Source: Gigaspora margarita (Eukaryota; Glomeromycota; Glomeromycetes; Diversisporales; Gigasporaceae). From it: DNA of 64,000 nt. The stretch lies in the NCBI GenBank assembly GCA_009809945.1, contig WTPW01000013.1:374610-438609 (forward strand), given 5' to 3'. The notes under the pieces are model-generated. The model saw nothing but the letters and a program-made list of their open reading frames with translations, made no database searches and was not told the DNA's origin. The position numbers and the translations under genes are program-made. This document shows positions 47,178 through 57,269 of the stretch, piece after piece (positions within the stretch are counted from its first letter, which is position 1; each line of letters begins with the position of its first letter).

Positions 47178-47982
47178 NNNNNNNNNNNNNNNNNNNNNNN
47201 NNNNNNNNNNNNNNNNNNNNNNNNNNNNNNNNNNNNNNNNNNNNNNNNNNNNNNNNNNNNNNNNNNNNNNNNNNNNNNNNNNNNNNNNNNNNNNNNNNNN
47301 NNNNNNNNNNNNNNNNNNNNNNNNNNNNNNNNNNNNNNNNNNNNNNNNNNNNNNNNNNNNNNNNNNNNNNNNNNNNNNNNNNNNNNNNNNNNNNNNNNNN
47401 NNNNNNNNNNNNNNNNNNNNNNNNNNNNNNNNNNNNNNNNNNNNNNNNNNNNNNNNNNNNNNNNNNNNNNNNNNNNNNNNNNNNNNNNNNNNNNNNNNNN
47501 NNNNNNNNNNNNNNNNNNNNNNNNNNNNNNNNNNNNNNNNNNNNNNNNNNNNNNNNNNNNNNNNNNNNNNNNNNNNNNNNNNNNNNNNNNNNNNNNNNNN
47601 NNNNNNNNNNNNNNNNNNNNNNNNNNNNNNNNNNNNNNNNNNNNNNNNNNNNNNNNNNNNNNNNNNNNNNNNNNNNNNNNNNNNNNNNNNNNNNNNNNNN
47701 NNNNNNNNNNNNNNNNNNNNNNNNNNNNNNNNNNNNNNNNNNNNNNNNNNNNNNNNNNNNNNNNNNNNNNNNNNNNNNNNNNNNNNNNNNNNNNNNNNNN
47801 NNNNNNNNNNNNNNNNNNNNNNNNNNNNNNNNNNNNNNNNNNNNNNNNNNNNNNNNNNNNNNNNNNNNNNNNNNNNNNNNNNNNNNNNNNNNNNNNNNNN
47901 NNNNNNNNNNNNNNNNNNNNNNNNNNNNNNNNNNNNNNNNNNNNNNNNNNNNNNNNNNNNNNNNNNNNNNNNNNNNNNNNNN
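47178..47982. other. Assembly gap (805 N)
   Basis: A run of undetermined bases, bordered on the left by LRR repeat sequence and on the right by an A14 run and GAGAGAGAG. The open frames spanning it on both strands are artefacts. Confidence 0.99.
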
Positions 47983-49010
47983 AAAAAAAAAAAAAAGAGA
48001 GAGAGGAAAACCAATTAGAAAAATCGCAATCTATATAATATAAAATGGGTTTTCTTAATTTTCTCTACATTTTTATAAGTTACCCTTCTTTCAAAGATGC
48101 ATTTTAAAGAAAGTTCTCGCTCGTGCGCATCTAACAAGCTATTTTTCAAGTCAAGATCTTAAAAACTCCAAAAGAATCATGCGAGAGAAGGCAAAATAAT
48201 TGCCCATCTTTGAAAAGGTTGCACATTACCTGGTGGGGTTGGTTTTTTATTTTCTTTATACCGTTCGATTCGTTGAAGCCCTGCCAACTTATTTGTCTTA
48301 AGGAATGTTATGTGTTATGACTAAGACTTTAGGAGAAAATTTTAAAAACGTGATTTCGTCGATTTGTGTAATTTATGAAAATCATATGATAAAAAATTAG
48401 ATGTGACATCTCGATCGACTGATATAGCATTATTGACGTATTGACGTCACTGCCTAAATTTTATATGACGTACGTGGATGACGTAAGAGTGACGTATTAC
48501 TAATTAATTGATTTGCAAATGTAATATATAAATTATAAACCAAATTAAACCCGATTTAAGGTTAGGGTTAGTGTGAGCTTTGGGATTGGAAGGGTTATAG
48601 TTTATAATAAAATTTTGCAAGGAATATTTTTTGTTAGAGCCCGAAGAGTGGTTTCATAAGCAATATTTAAGTTATCACACTAGTGTACAAATAGTAATTG
48701 GCTAAATAAAAATATCCTTCCTATTATTATAAAATTATCGTCGGTCACGAGTATCTCTTACAACCATTTTTTTCATGTATGAAAAAATGATGGAAATTAT
48801 TATAGACTGTAAGAATATTGATACGACACAACGTATCAAGTGTTTGTTTGGTAAGCATGAGTGTTTAAATGAATTTTAACTTTTAGAGGCATGTGTTCGT
48901 ACTTATTTAATGCGAATAAAAAAAGATTCAATTGCGCTTTGCCATTTTTGATTTGCTATATTCAAAACCAAGGTTGCTTAAAGCCAGGTACATCACGAGA
49001 TTAGCCGATA
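47983..49010. other. Spacer with TGACG cluster and telomere-like words
   Basis: No gene. It holds the TGACG cluster (48434-48494), a GGTTAGGGTTAG tract at about 48560, and the TTTTTTGTTAGAGCCCGA box at about 48628. The last part adjoins the duplicated flank of gene 2. Confidence 0.45.
48434..48494. promoter_or_regulatory. Cluster of five TGACG (CRE/bZIP-like) motifs
   Basis: TGACG occurs at 48434, 48442 (as the palindrome TGACGTCA), 48466, 48479 and 48490, all in the same orientation within 61 bp. TGACGTCA is the classical bZIP/CREB site. No gene start lies nearby apart from the gap, so function is unproven. It could also be repeat-derived. Confidence 0.35.
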
Positions 49011-49387
49011 TGTAATAAATAAAAAACATCAGCTTTGAATAAAATCTGTTTACAGAATTATACGAGTAGTTTGAAACTTATATTATATATTGTATTTTAA
49101 TCATTGAAATTATATTTAACTTGCTAAAAAAAGAAAAAATAAAATCGTTGAATTTGTACATTAATTATGTTTAAATAAATTCAAGATGAATTAGAATTGT
49201 GATTAAAAGTTGAAAATACTATTATAAAGATTTGGATATAATTATATTGCGTTAATTTTTTTACTTTAAACATATAAAACTAGGCCTGATCATATTTTAG
49301 ACAAAATTTTACTATTGAACTAATCATTTTATTTTAATTAATCGACATGAAATTTTAACTCAGATAGTTTTATTATATGAATAAATG

Positions 49388-49597
49388 TATTTGTCACCCC
49401 GTTACACATTTATTTGTCACCTCCAATAAGGTCATATCAAAGTTAAAGTAGGATTAGGTTAGGGCTAGGGTCAAGATTAATAAAGAATTGCGAGAGGATC
49501 ATTTTTTGTTAGAAGTACAATAGGTATTATCTTAGTAAAATTTTGAGTTATAAATAAAGCAGTGACAAATAAGCGTGTCACGGGAGGGCGACAAATA
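49388..49597. mobile_element. TA-flanked MITE downstream of gene 2
   Basis: The element is about 49390-49595. Ends TTTGTCACCCCGTTACAC and (reverse) TTTGTCGCCCTCCCGTGACAC pair, with TA on each side and a second TTATTTGTCAC copy inside each end. The inside holds GGATTAGGTTAGGGCTAGGG and TTTTTTGTTAGA. The corresponding flank of gene 1 (about 42500) lacks it. Confidence 0.75.
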
Positions 49598-49813
49598 GAT
49601 TCCTACATATTATATAAGTAGATATAAATTTATATTTTTTGCATCCCTCGCTTTCGCTCTCAAAAAGTTTACTGCAAATTTTGACGAATATAATAAATCT
49701 AAATTTAATTTAAATTTAATATCTTTACAAAAATATATTAACATATAATTTAATAAAATTTACAATTATTTATATAACTACATATGTTCATATTTTAATT
49801 TATTATATTGTAT

Positions 49814-52255
49814 TTATTGAAAAATTTTTAAATTTGGATTGTTTGATGTTAATTTAAAACCATTATTATCATAATAAACCAATTTAGTCAGCGTAAAATT
49901 TTTGTAAAGTGCATCTGTTAATGCATTTCTTCCTTCTGATCCAATATTATTTTTTTGAAGATATAAAGAAGTTAACGTGGTGTTCTTGCAAAGTGCATCT
50001 GCTAACACTTTTCCTCCTTCTGATAAAAGATTATTATGACTAAGATTCAAATCTAACAGTGTAGAGTTCTTACAAAGTGCATAAGCTAAAGCTTTTACTC
50101 CTTCTGATCCTAACCAATTATTATTAAGATCCAAAGAAGTTAGTGTGGTGTTCTTGCAAAGTGCATCTGCTAATGCTTTTCCTCCTTCGAATCTAAGTTT
50201 ATTCCCACTAAAATCCAAATAAGTTAACGTGGAATTCTTGCAAAGTGCATTTGCTAAAGCTTTTCCTCCTTCTGATTTAATATTATTACAACCAAGATGC
50301 AAAGAAGTCAGCGTAAAGTTCTTACAAAGTGCATCTGCTAATGCCTTTCCTCCTTTTGGTCCAAGATGATTATCGTAAAGATTTAAAGAAGTCAGCGTGG
50401 TGTTTTTGTAAAGTGCATCTGCTAATGCAATTCCTCCTATTGATCCTAACCAACTACTATTAAGATTCAAAGAAGTTAGTGTGGTGTTCTTGCAAAGTGC
50501 ATCAGCTAGTGCCTTTCCTCCTTTTGATCCAAGATAATTATAAATAAGATTCAAAGAAGTCAGTGTGGAGTTCTTACATAGTGCATCTGCTAATTCTTTG
50601 CCTTCATCTGATCCAAAATCATTATCGTGAAGAATCAAAGAAGTCAGCGTAGAGTTCTTGCAAAGTGCATCTGCAAATGCTTTTCCTCCTTCTGATCCAA
50701 ATTTATTAAAACCAAGATTCAAATCTTTCAATGTGGAGTTCTTGCAAAGTGCATCTGCTAATGCTTTTCCTTCTTCTGATCCAAATTTATTAAAACTAAG
50801 ATTCAAATCTTTCAATGTGGAGTTCTTACATAGTGCATCTGCTAATGCTTTGCCTCCTCCTAATCCAAGATTATTATTGGAAAGATTCAAAGAAGTCAAC
50901 GTAGAGTTCTCGAAAAGGGCATCTGCTAATGTTTTTCCTCCTTTTGATCCAATGTGATTATTGTCAAGATTCAAAGAAGTCAGCATGGAGTTCTTACGAA
51001 GTGCATCTGTTAATGTTGCTCCAACATGATTATAACTAAGATTCAAATCTTCCAACGTGGCGTTTTTGCAAAGTGCATCTGCTAATACTCTTCCTTCTTT
51101 TGAGTAAAGATGATTATATTGCAGATTCAAATTTATTAACGTGGAGTTCTTGCAAAGTGCATCTGCTAATGCCTTTACTCCTTTTGATCCAATTTTATTA
51201 TAACAAATATTCAAATCTTTTAACGTGGAGTTCTTGCAAAGTGCATCAGCTAATGCTTTTCCTCCTTCTGATCCAAGATCATTATTTCCAAGATTCAAAG
51301 AAATCAGTGTGGAGTTCTTATAAAGTGCATCGGCTAAAGCTTTTCCTCCTTTTGGTCCAAGATTATTACCGCAAAGATTCAAAGAAGTCAGTGTGGAATT
51401 CTTGCAAAGTGCATCTGCTAATGATTTTTCTCCTTCTGTTCCAAGATCATTCCATCCAAGGTTTAAATCTTTCAGCGTGGAGTTCTTGCAAATTGCATCC
51501 ACCAATGATTTTATTCCGGATTGCTTGAAAAAATTATTTATAAAATTGCCTTTAATATTACTAATATTCAAGGAAGTCAGCATGGTGTTTTTGCAAAGCA
51601 CCTTTGTTAACTCGTTTATTTCTTTTGATCCACAATTATACCAAGAAAAATCCCATTTTAAATCATTTTCTTGATTTTCAACACTATGCGGGCAGCTTTT
51701 GAGTATTTTTTCATAAAATTCTAATGCATTGAGAAATTTACTTTGCTTAAGATATCCAATTGTTTCATTTCTCCAATGTTTTTTAACGTGATGAATAATT
51801 TCAAATAAACCAATTTCATCAGCTGCGATAAAAACGTCTAAAAGGTTAACTTCATTATTATTGGAAAATGTTCCTGTATAAATATAACTATTCATTTTAT
51901 AGAAAATAAAACAACATTTTAATTTAATGTCACAGAATTTTTTATTTATATATGGAAAGAATTTATTAGTTTGTAGATAAAGGAATTTAGATGTAACCTA
52001 ATAAATGTAAATTTACTTTAAAAGAATTTCAAACACAGGAGTAATATTAGGCTTATCGAAAATTATAAAACCATCTTCTCTCCTTGCCCATCGTGATGAT
52101 AATGCAGTTTTAAAGTAATCTGATTTTGCCGATAAGATAATAGAATGAGCTTTAAAATTTTTAATATTTGGTTTTTTACCAACTTTAATTTTTACATCGA
52201 AATCTTTAGGATTTTCAATTAAATTTGAAAAATTTTGAATGGATTCATTATTCAT
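49814..52255 (-). CDS. BTB/POZ plus RNI-type LRR protein, copy 2
   Basis: Exon 1 52255-52017, a 129-bp intron (donor GTAAAT, acceptor AATAG) and exon 2 51887-49814 give 770 residues. It has the same plan as copy 1: BTB/POZ (one residue shorter before Phe-Glu-Ile-Leu-Leu), TPR-like linker (Trp-Arg-Asn-Glu-Thr-Ile-Gly) and 21 LRR units of 28 residues with the core Lys-Ala-Leu-Ala-Asp-Ala-Leu-Cys-Lys-Asn-Ser-Thr-Leu. It is the longest and best preserved copy. Units vary mainly after Leu-Asn-Leu (Gly-Trp, Cys-Gly, Ser-Phe, His-Asp, Tyr-Asp and so on). The upstream frame can be extended 27 residues, but only Met-Asn-Asn is shared with the other copies. It is predicted to be cytosolic or nuclear; a Cullin-3 adaptor role is family inference only. 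The 3' end Asn-Asn-Pro-Asn is common to copies 1 and 2, and copy 3 ends similarly. Confidence 0.88.
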
Positions 52256-52339
52256 GTTTGTGAGTAAAAATAAAAGATGAATACTGTATGTAAAGTGTTT
52301 ATGTACAAAAAATTGATTTCTTTTAAAATTTATCATGTA

Positions 52340-53175
52340 TAGGGGTACCGAAAAATTAATTGCAATTAAATTTTATTACAATCATAATTGTTACACAAAA
52401 TAATTGTGATCAATTAAATTGCAATTATGGTATGATTGATTTTTTTATGTTTAAATGATTGTGATTGCGATCGCAATAGCTAAAGTCAGCTCATTTATAT
52501 GAATGGTAAGCCAATTTAGCAATCATGATCGCGATCACAATCATTTAATCATAAAAAAAAAATTAATCATAGGGCCACAAAATCATACAAACCGCAATAA
52601 TTGCAATGTTTGCTTATACTGTAAATTTTGCTACGTATTGCTATGTTACGTATTTCGAATTTAAATTGTTCTATGTACATATATATTTTCTTTATATTTT
52701 TGTGCATGTAATTATAACTAATCGTATTCAAATACATTAACTACCGTTTTACAATCATGGTAAAAACTAGATACTGGGCCCGTCGTTAAATATCGGGTTT
52801 TGTTATTATTTGCAATAACATAAATTTATTATACTACAAATATATTGCTTTTACGTCATATTAATTATATTAATTCATAATTTAAACAAATCTTTGTCAT
52901 TTTTTTCATTATTAATTTCTTAATATGGAATGATACAACTTTTTCGCTCGTGAAATCTTTGATCAAATATTAAAAACGCTTATTCGTTAAAGGAAAAAAA
53001 ATCTTGAAGTGATCGAAATAAATATAATTAATGTTTACTACACTTAAAAATCCAAGTGATTCACATAACCAAACTTTAAATATTGGATAATCATAGCAAA
53101 AATTACAATTAATTGATTAATTGTGGCTGCGTCACCAATCAATTAATTGAGTTTGCAATTAATTGCCTAATTACG
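52340..53175. mobile_element. Probable insertion upstream of gene 2, AATTAATTGCAATT ends
   Basis: AAAAATTAATTGCAATTAAA at the left and GCAATTAATTGCCTAATTAC at the right form loose inverted ends, with TTGCGATCGCAATAGC-like palindromes inside (about 52466). Compared with gene 1, about 830 extra bases separate the gene from the conserved upstream block, matching this segment. Borders are approximate. Confidence 0.5.
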
Positions 53176-53179
53176 GGTA

Positions 53180-53360
53180 TAATTAGCTATGTCCACTATG
53201 CAGCTTGCTCAGAATTCTTGAGAAGCCGCATTGCGATTTTTAAAATTCAGCCGGCATAATTCCTGTCAGCTTGCATAATGGTGTGAGCTGTGCAGTAGAT
53301 TCGAAAAAATCTTGATTTGCCCATCCATAGGTATAATCTGTGAATCTATGGCTTATGTAT
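53180..53360 (-). repeat. Upstream segment duplicated from 45003-45222
   Basis: This is the gene 2 counterpart of the block upstream of gene 1, in the same order and orientation. It ends just before the Tc1-like element at 53393. Confidence 0.8.
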
Positions 53361-53864
53361 AAAGATTCAAACATAAGGACCTGTAAGATTTATAGCGGTT
53401 TGCAGAAAGGTGTGACCCCTGCAGATCATCTCTTCTTCTTTTTTTTTTTTTTATTATTCTATTACTTCTTTTAGGTTCTGTTCTCTATACTTTTCCTTTC
53501 TAAAATTTATTGTATTAAAATATTATAGTTAATAAACTACTATTATTATTTTGAACCTCAAAATTATTATTTTTATACTTTTTGTTTGATGTCATGTGAA
53601 ATCATGCGAAATCGGCCGATTCTGATCGATTTTTCGATTCTTGGAGAATTTTAAAGATTTTTATATACAGGCATTGATGTCGGTATTTTATATAATTTAT
53701 CAAAACAAAACAAATTACATAATGTACAGTGAAAATTTAATTGAAATATACTAAAAAAAATTACATGATATATAGTAAAAATTTAATATTCGCTTTATGT
53801 TTTCCTTTATTATCATATATGTATAATCTTTCTGTATTTATATTTTAATTCAATAAATATCATA

Positions 53865-54294
53865 ATGCCTCCTGCGTATAGTGATGACTTGAAATGCGTA
53901 TAGTTTTTTTATATTATGATAATTATTCAAGATTGCAAATTACGAATCTTCTTTATATTAGTAAAGGTTTGGTAAAGAAAGTGTTACGATTGTATAAAAA
54001 ATGGGAACCGTAACAAATCCATGGAACTAAATACCTGGACAACATAAAATTTTTAATCGAAGTGACATGAATGTGGGTTATTTATTATATATATATTACT
54101 GTATTAGTTAATTTATACTATATATTATATTATAATAGATTTTACGAAACATTATTCAAGAAAATCCAGATATGTATCTTGATGAAATTGTTGAACAAAT
54201 GGAAATCCGATGTGGCAAAAATGTCACAATTTCTACTATGTGGCGTTCATTGAAAAAAAGTATTTATTATATGTATAAATTATATAATCACTGA
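53865..54294 (+). pseudogene. Tc1/IS630-like transposase, N-terminal part only
   Basis: It begins Met-Pro-Pro-Ala-Tyr-Ser-Asp-Asp-Leu-Lys and continues in a second frame with Leu-Tyr-Ile-Ser-Lys-Gly-Leu-Val-Lys-Lys-Val-Leu (recognition helix), then Gly-Thr-Val-Thr-Asn-Pro. After an apparent 64-bp intron (about 54071-54140, GTGGGT to AATAG) it reads Glu-Asn-Pro-Asp-Met-Tyr-Leu-Asp-Glu-Ile-Val and Thr-Ile-Ser-Thr-Met-Trp-Arg-Ser-Leu-Lys-Lys. This is the paired helix-turn-helix start of mariner/IS630-type transposases. At least two frame changes and one stop interrupt it, and the DDE domain is deleted. It is a relic of an autonomous parent elsewhere. Confidence 0.8.
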
Positions 54295-54416
54295 TCAAAT
54301 AATTATCTAATTTTTACGGATTTTTAATGATTCTTAAATTTAGATTCCCTATTTAGAATCTCAAAGATTCTCCGCATCATCATCATGAAAATCATGGGGT
54401 CACACCTTTTTGCAAA

Positions 54417-54535
54417 CCGCCATATAGGGTTGTTAATGGAGCACTCCGTTTACTTCATTTTAATAGTAATACTCCGGAGTATTCCTATTTAAAATGAAGT
54501 AAACGGAGTGCTCCATTAACAACCCTACCGCCATA
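54417..54535. mobile_element. 103-bp near-perfect palindromic insertion with 8-bp duplication
   Basis: 54425-54527 reads TAGGGTTGTTAATGGAGCAC inwards from both ends, through TCCGTTTACTTCATTTTAA, to the centre ATACTCCGGAGTAT, with only a few mismatches around the centre. CCGCCATA is duplicated exactly outside (54417-54424, 54528-54535), proving insertion. The 8-bp size suggests hAT mobilisation. Confidence 0.92.
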
Positions 54536-54639
54536 ATAACTTCAGAACAAACAATGAAGTAATCACACTTTTAAAGCCCAAGATCAAGACCATTTTAATC
54601 TAATGGACAGCTCCCAGAAATCTTAATACCAATTTTTTT

Positions 54640-55060
54640 TAATACATTCTGGCAGAAATTTTACTTAGTGGAATGTTTTTGGAGGTTCAGAACGTTTTTA
54701 CTTAGAACACCCAATATTAATAACTTGGTAAATTTTTGAAACATATCCATAGATGAAAGTATAAGCATATCATTTGGTTCAAATCCAAAATATATGGGAG
54801 ATATTTTTTAACAATATATGCCACACCACGAATTTTAATTACAAATAAATTGTTTGGTTAATTTTTAATAATTGGTTTAATTCTATATGTGATTATTCAT
54901 GAAGATTTAATTATTAGGAAGCAAGTTCATGGTCATACATTTCAAGCTCATTAATCTGATCAATTACTGATACTTTACCAATATCTGTAAGAAATTTTTC
55001 ATATTGGCAATCCATTTTTTAAATTTCTTTTAAGAAATTTATTTTGAATACTATTAAAGT
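54640..55060 (-). repeat. Inverted copy of 45340-45755 with a short conserved frame
   Basis: The minus strand has a 33-residue frame (55015-54914) starting Met-Asp-Cys-Gln-Tyr-Glu-Lys-Phe-Leu-Thr-Asp-Ile-Gly-Lys-Val-Ser and ending His-Glu-Leu-Ala-Ser. The copy at 45410-45500 keeps most of this reading despite nucleotide changes. It may be a fragment of a multicopy gene or transposon; the family is not recognised. Confidence 0.6.
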
Positions 55061-55184
55061 ATATAAATATAACAAAAGAACTTAATTTCCATTATACTAT
55101 TTACCAATATCGAAATAATAATTGCGATCGTTGCTTTATTTATTATCATTATGTTTTCAGCAAATCGTAGTAAAAAAAATGACT

Positions 55185-55260
55185 CATTCGGCAACGTTTC
55201 TCCTTCAGCAACATTTCTCCTTCGGCAACGTTTCAATAAATTAATGTAACTTCAGCAACA
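55185..55260 (-). repeat. Short direct repeats, GGCAACGTTTCTCCTTC
   Basis: CGGCAACGTTTCTCCTTC, AGCAACATTTCTCCTTC and CGGCAACGTTTC follow each other, with more CAGCAACA words to about 55330. Function unknown. Confidence 0.55.
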
Positions 55261-55556
55261 TCAAGTGCTTTAACTTCTCTTTTATAGACTTTATAAAGAT
55301 TCATATGTTGTTACAGCAACAATTTTTGCAACATTTTGCGCCTTTAGAACAACGCAAACAATAATTAAGTATTTGACTACAAAAATTTTTTAGTAAAAAA
55401 AAAATAATAAAATAAAATAAAAATGAAATTGACGACGCACTTGACATAAAAGCTAGAAGATAATAAATAATGGTATGGTTGCCTTTGGGTTTCTTTGGAT
55501 TTTTATTAATGATAAGAGTTTCTAATATAAAAAGCAGCGTAATAATTTTTTGACGA

Positions 55557-55763
55557 TTAAACTTCTTGTAGATCTATGACATAAAAAAATGCTTGAACAA
55601 CTACTTTATTTACTCTATCAATAAGTAGTTTCAGCCAATCAGTGTTAACTCGATGAAAAAAAAGATGGTCTGCGCCTCCAGACTTTTCAGAACACCCTAA
55701 ATTAGACATTGGTTTTGTGGATTTTGTATTTTCGGATTCAGTTCTTAAAAGTCTAATGATCAT
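55557..55763 (-). CDS. Short hypothetical open frame, unrecognised
   Basis: 68 codons with good amino acid diversity (Gly-Gly-Ala-Asp-His-Leu-Phe-Phe-His-Arg-Val-Asn, Trp-Leu-Lys-Leu-Leu-Ile-Asp-Arg-Val-Asn) and GC slightly above the surroundings, which is unusual for chance in this window. No motif, no signal peptide and no splice partner were identified. It may be a single exon or transposon fragment. Confidence 0.3.
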   Translation of the reverse strand: MIIRLLRTESENTKSTKPMSNLGCSEKSGGADHLFFHRVNTDWLKLLIDRVNKVVVQAFFYVIDLQEV

Positions 55764-55894
55764 AAAAATATTCTAGTCATATATATATCTAACAATAAAT
55801 ATGCAATTTTTAATTAACGTCTTTTAGTTATGCATCTGAGACAATAATCGGTATTAGAATCTTTACTACTAGAAATTTATAAAAGCTTAAATAT

Positions 55895-56104
55895 ATGGAG
55901 TTTAGGTTGAGAGATGTTATGTGTTACATCCTCGATCAATATCAATATTTTCAGGTGACGTACAACATTCTAGGGTTGGAAAGATATGAAAAAATGTGGT
56001 ACTTACACGATATCGTCAACAAGGGCACTCAATTATCTATTCTATGCTATATACGTACAAATAACGTCATTTTTCAATTTCAGCGAATGAAAAATGATTC
56101 TTAA
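55895..56104 (+). CDS. Short hypothetical open frame, unrecognised
   Basis: 69 codons beginning Met-Glu-Phe-Arg-Leu-Arg-Asp-Val-Met-Cys with mixed composition. No family motif or regulatory context supports it. It could be accidental. Confidence 0.2.
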   Translation: MEFRLRDVMCYILDQYQYFQVTYNILGLERYEKMWYLHDIVNKGTQLSILCYIRTNNVIFQFQRMKNDS

Positions 56105-56109
56105 TGCAT

Positions 56110-57265
56110 TATACTAATCTTCTGCAGCATGATCAATAAAAAAACTCGGACACATGAGTAGTTATGGTTGTAAAAGAGATTTGATACTCCGGATTACTGA
56201 TCAATATTATCAATATTAAAATAGCAGCATATAAATAATGTATGTTTTTGTATTTCTTTGTCTTTAATGTGTTTTTATTTTTAAAAAACTGCAGAACTTT
56301 CAAACGTTTTCATTAAGCTGAAATAGAACACTAGTCAAACTGCTACATATAATTTTTTTTTTTTTTGAGACATGAATGTTAAAAAATCTATACAGGTAAA
56401 GAAATTGAGTTGTCCAAAAATTTATCCAATAATAAAAATTTCTTCAAATTTCCAATTCTTTACAACTTCTTTTTGACTGTGACTGGATGATTTTAATAGA
56501 AAATGAATCTGTCAAATAATAACTGAATAGGTCAAAAAGCCATGAAAATCGGTAATAAAATTATTTGACAACCCGTAAATAATTGATCTATACTTACAAA
56601 TATGCTCCATTATTTGTATAGTGCAGGAATCCTTAAACCAACAACTTTTTTTAAAGGCGGTCAAATTTGAGAATAAATACTAAATTTGATTGGCTAATAT
56701 CATAAAAATTTGCTATATATTTTTTAAATTTTATTATATTTTTAAAATTTTGTTATGTTTTTTATATATGTGTGGCCAAATTTTGATTTTATTAGTAACT
56801 TTAAAAGGAAATAACATAATAAAATTTTGCTATATTAAAAAATAAACTCTATAGTTTTGTTCTGCTTGTTTGTTTGTATATTTTTATAGAAAGAATTTTT
56901 CTTTTAATTATATATTTTATTTTTTTATAAAAATTTAAAGAATTATTAGTTTTTAGTTGCTGATTTAAGGATTCCTGCACTGTAGTTAAATTCTTTTTTC
57001 AATTTATATGTGATAAGTGGTAATTATATAAATGCAAATGTATGGGATTAATACTGCATATTAAGTTCTAAAGTTTAATTTTAAGTTTCTTTCTTTTCCT
57101 GTTTTTTTTGTTTTTTGTTAATTAAAAGTCATATAATAATTATATTTGCCATGACCGGGAAGGTAATTTCAAAAATAATTATGTTTGTATTTTTAATAAT
57201 TTTGCATTATTAAAAAGCCAAAAAATATTATATACATATATAAGAAGCCTAACGAAATTATTTTT
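56110..57265. other. AT-rich spacer, no gene seen
   Basis: ATTCCTTAAACC (56629) and GGATTCCTGCACTGTAG (56968) with reversed GTGCAGGAATCC hint at an inverted-repeat element of about 360 bp (56622-56986). Otherwise featureless. Confidence 0.35.
56622..56986. mobile_element. Possible MITE, GTGCAGGAATCCTTAAA ends
   Basis: GTGCAGGAATCCTTAAACCA at the left and (reverse) GTGCAGGAATCCTTAAATCA at the right are near-identical inverted ends. The left is preceded by TA and the right (reverse) by CTACA. Non-coding interior with T-rich repeats. Confidence 0.65.
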
Positions 57266-57269
57266 GCGA

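Larger units (their letters stand above)
53391..54535 (+). mobile_element. Broken Tc1/IS630-like transposon
   Basis: The left end TAGCGGTTTGCAGAAAGGTG and (reverse) right end TGGCGGTTTGCAAAAAGGTG, both followed by TGACCCC, have TA outside. It carries the N-terminal part of a transposase (53865-54294) but no catalytic domain. A 103-bp palindrome has inserted within its last few bases, duplicating CCGCCATA. Confidence 0.88.

Noticed and set aside
47088..48018. Open frames of 307-308 codons on both strands
   Set aside because: They consist of undetermined bases of the assembly gap.
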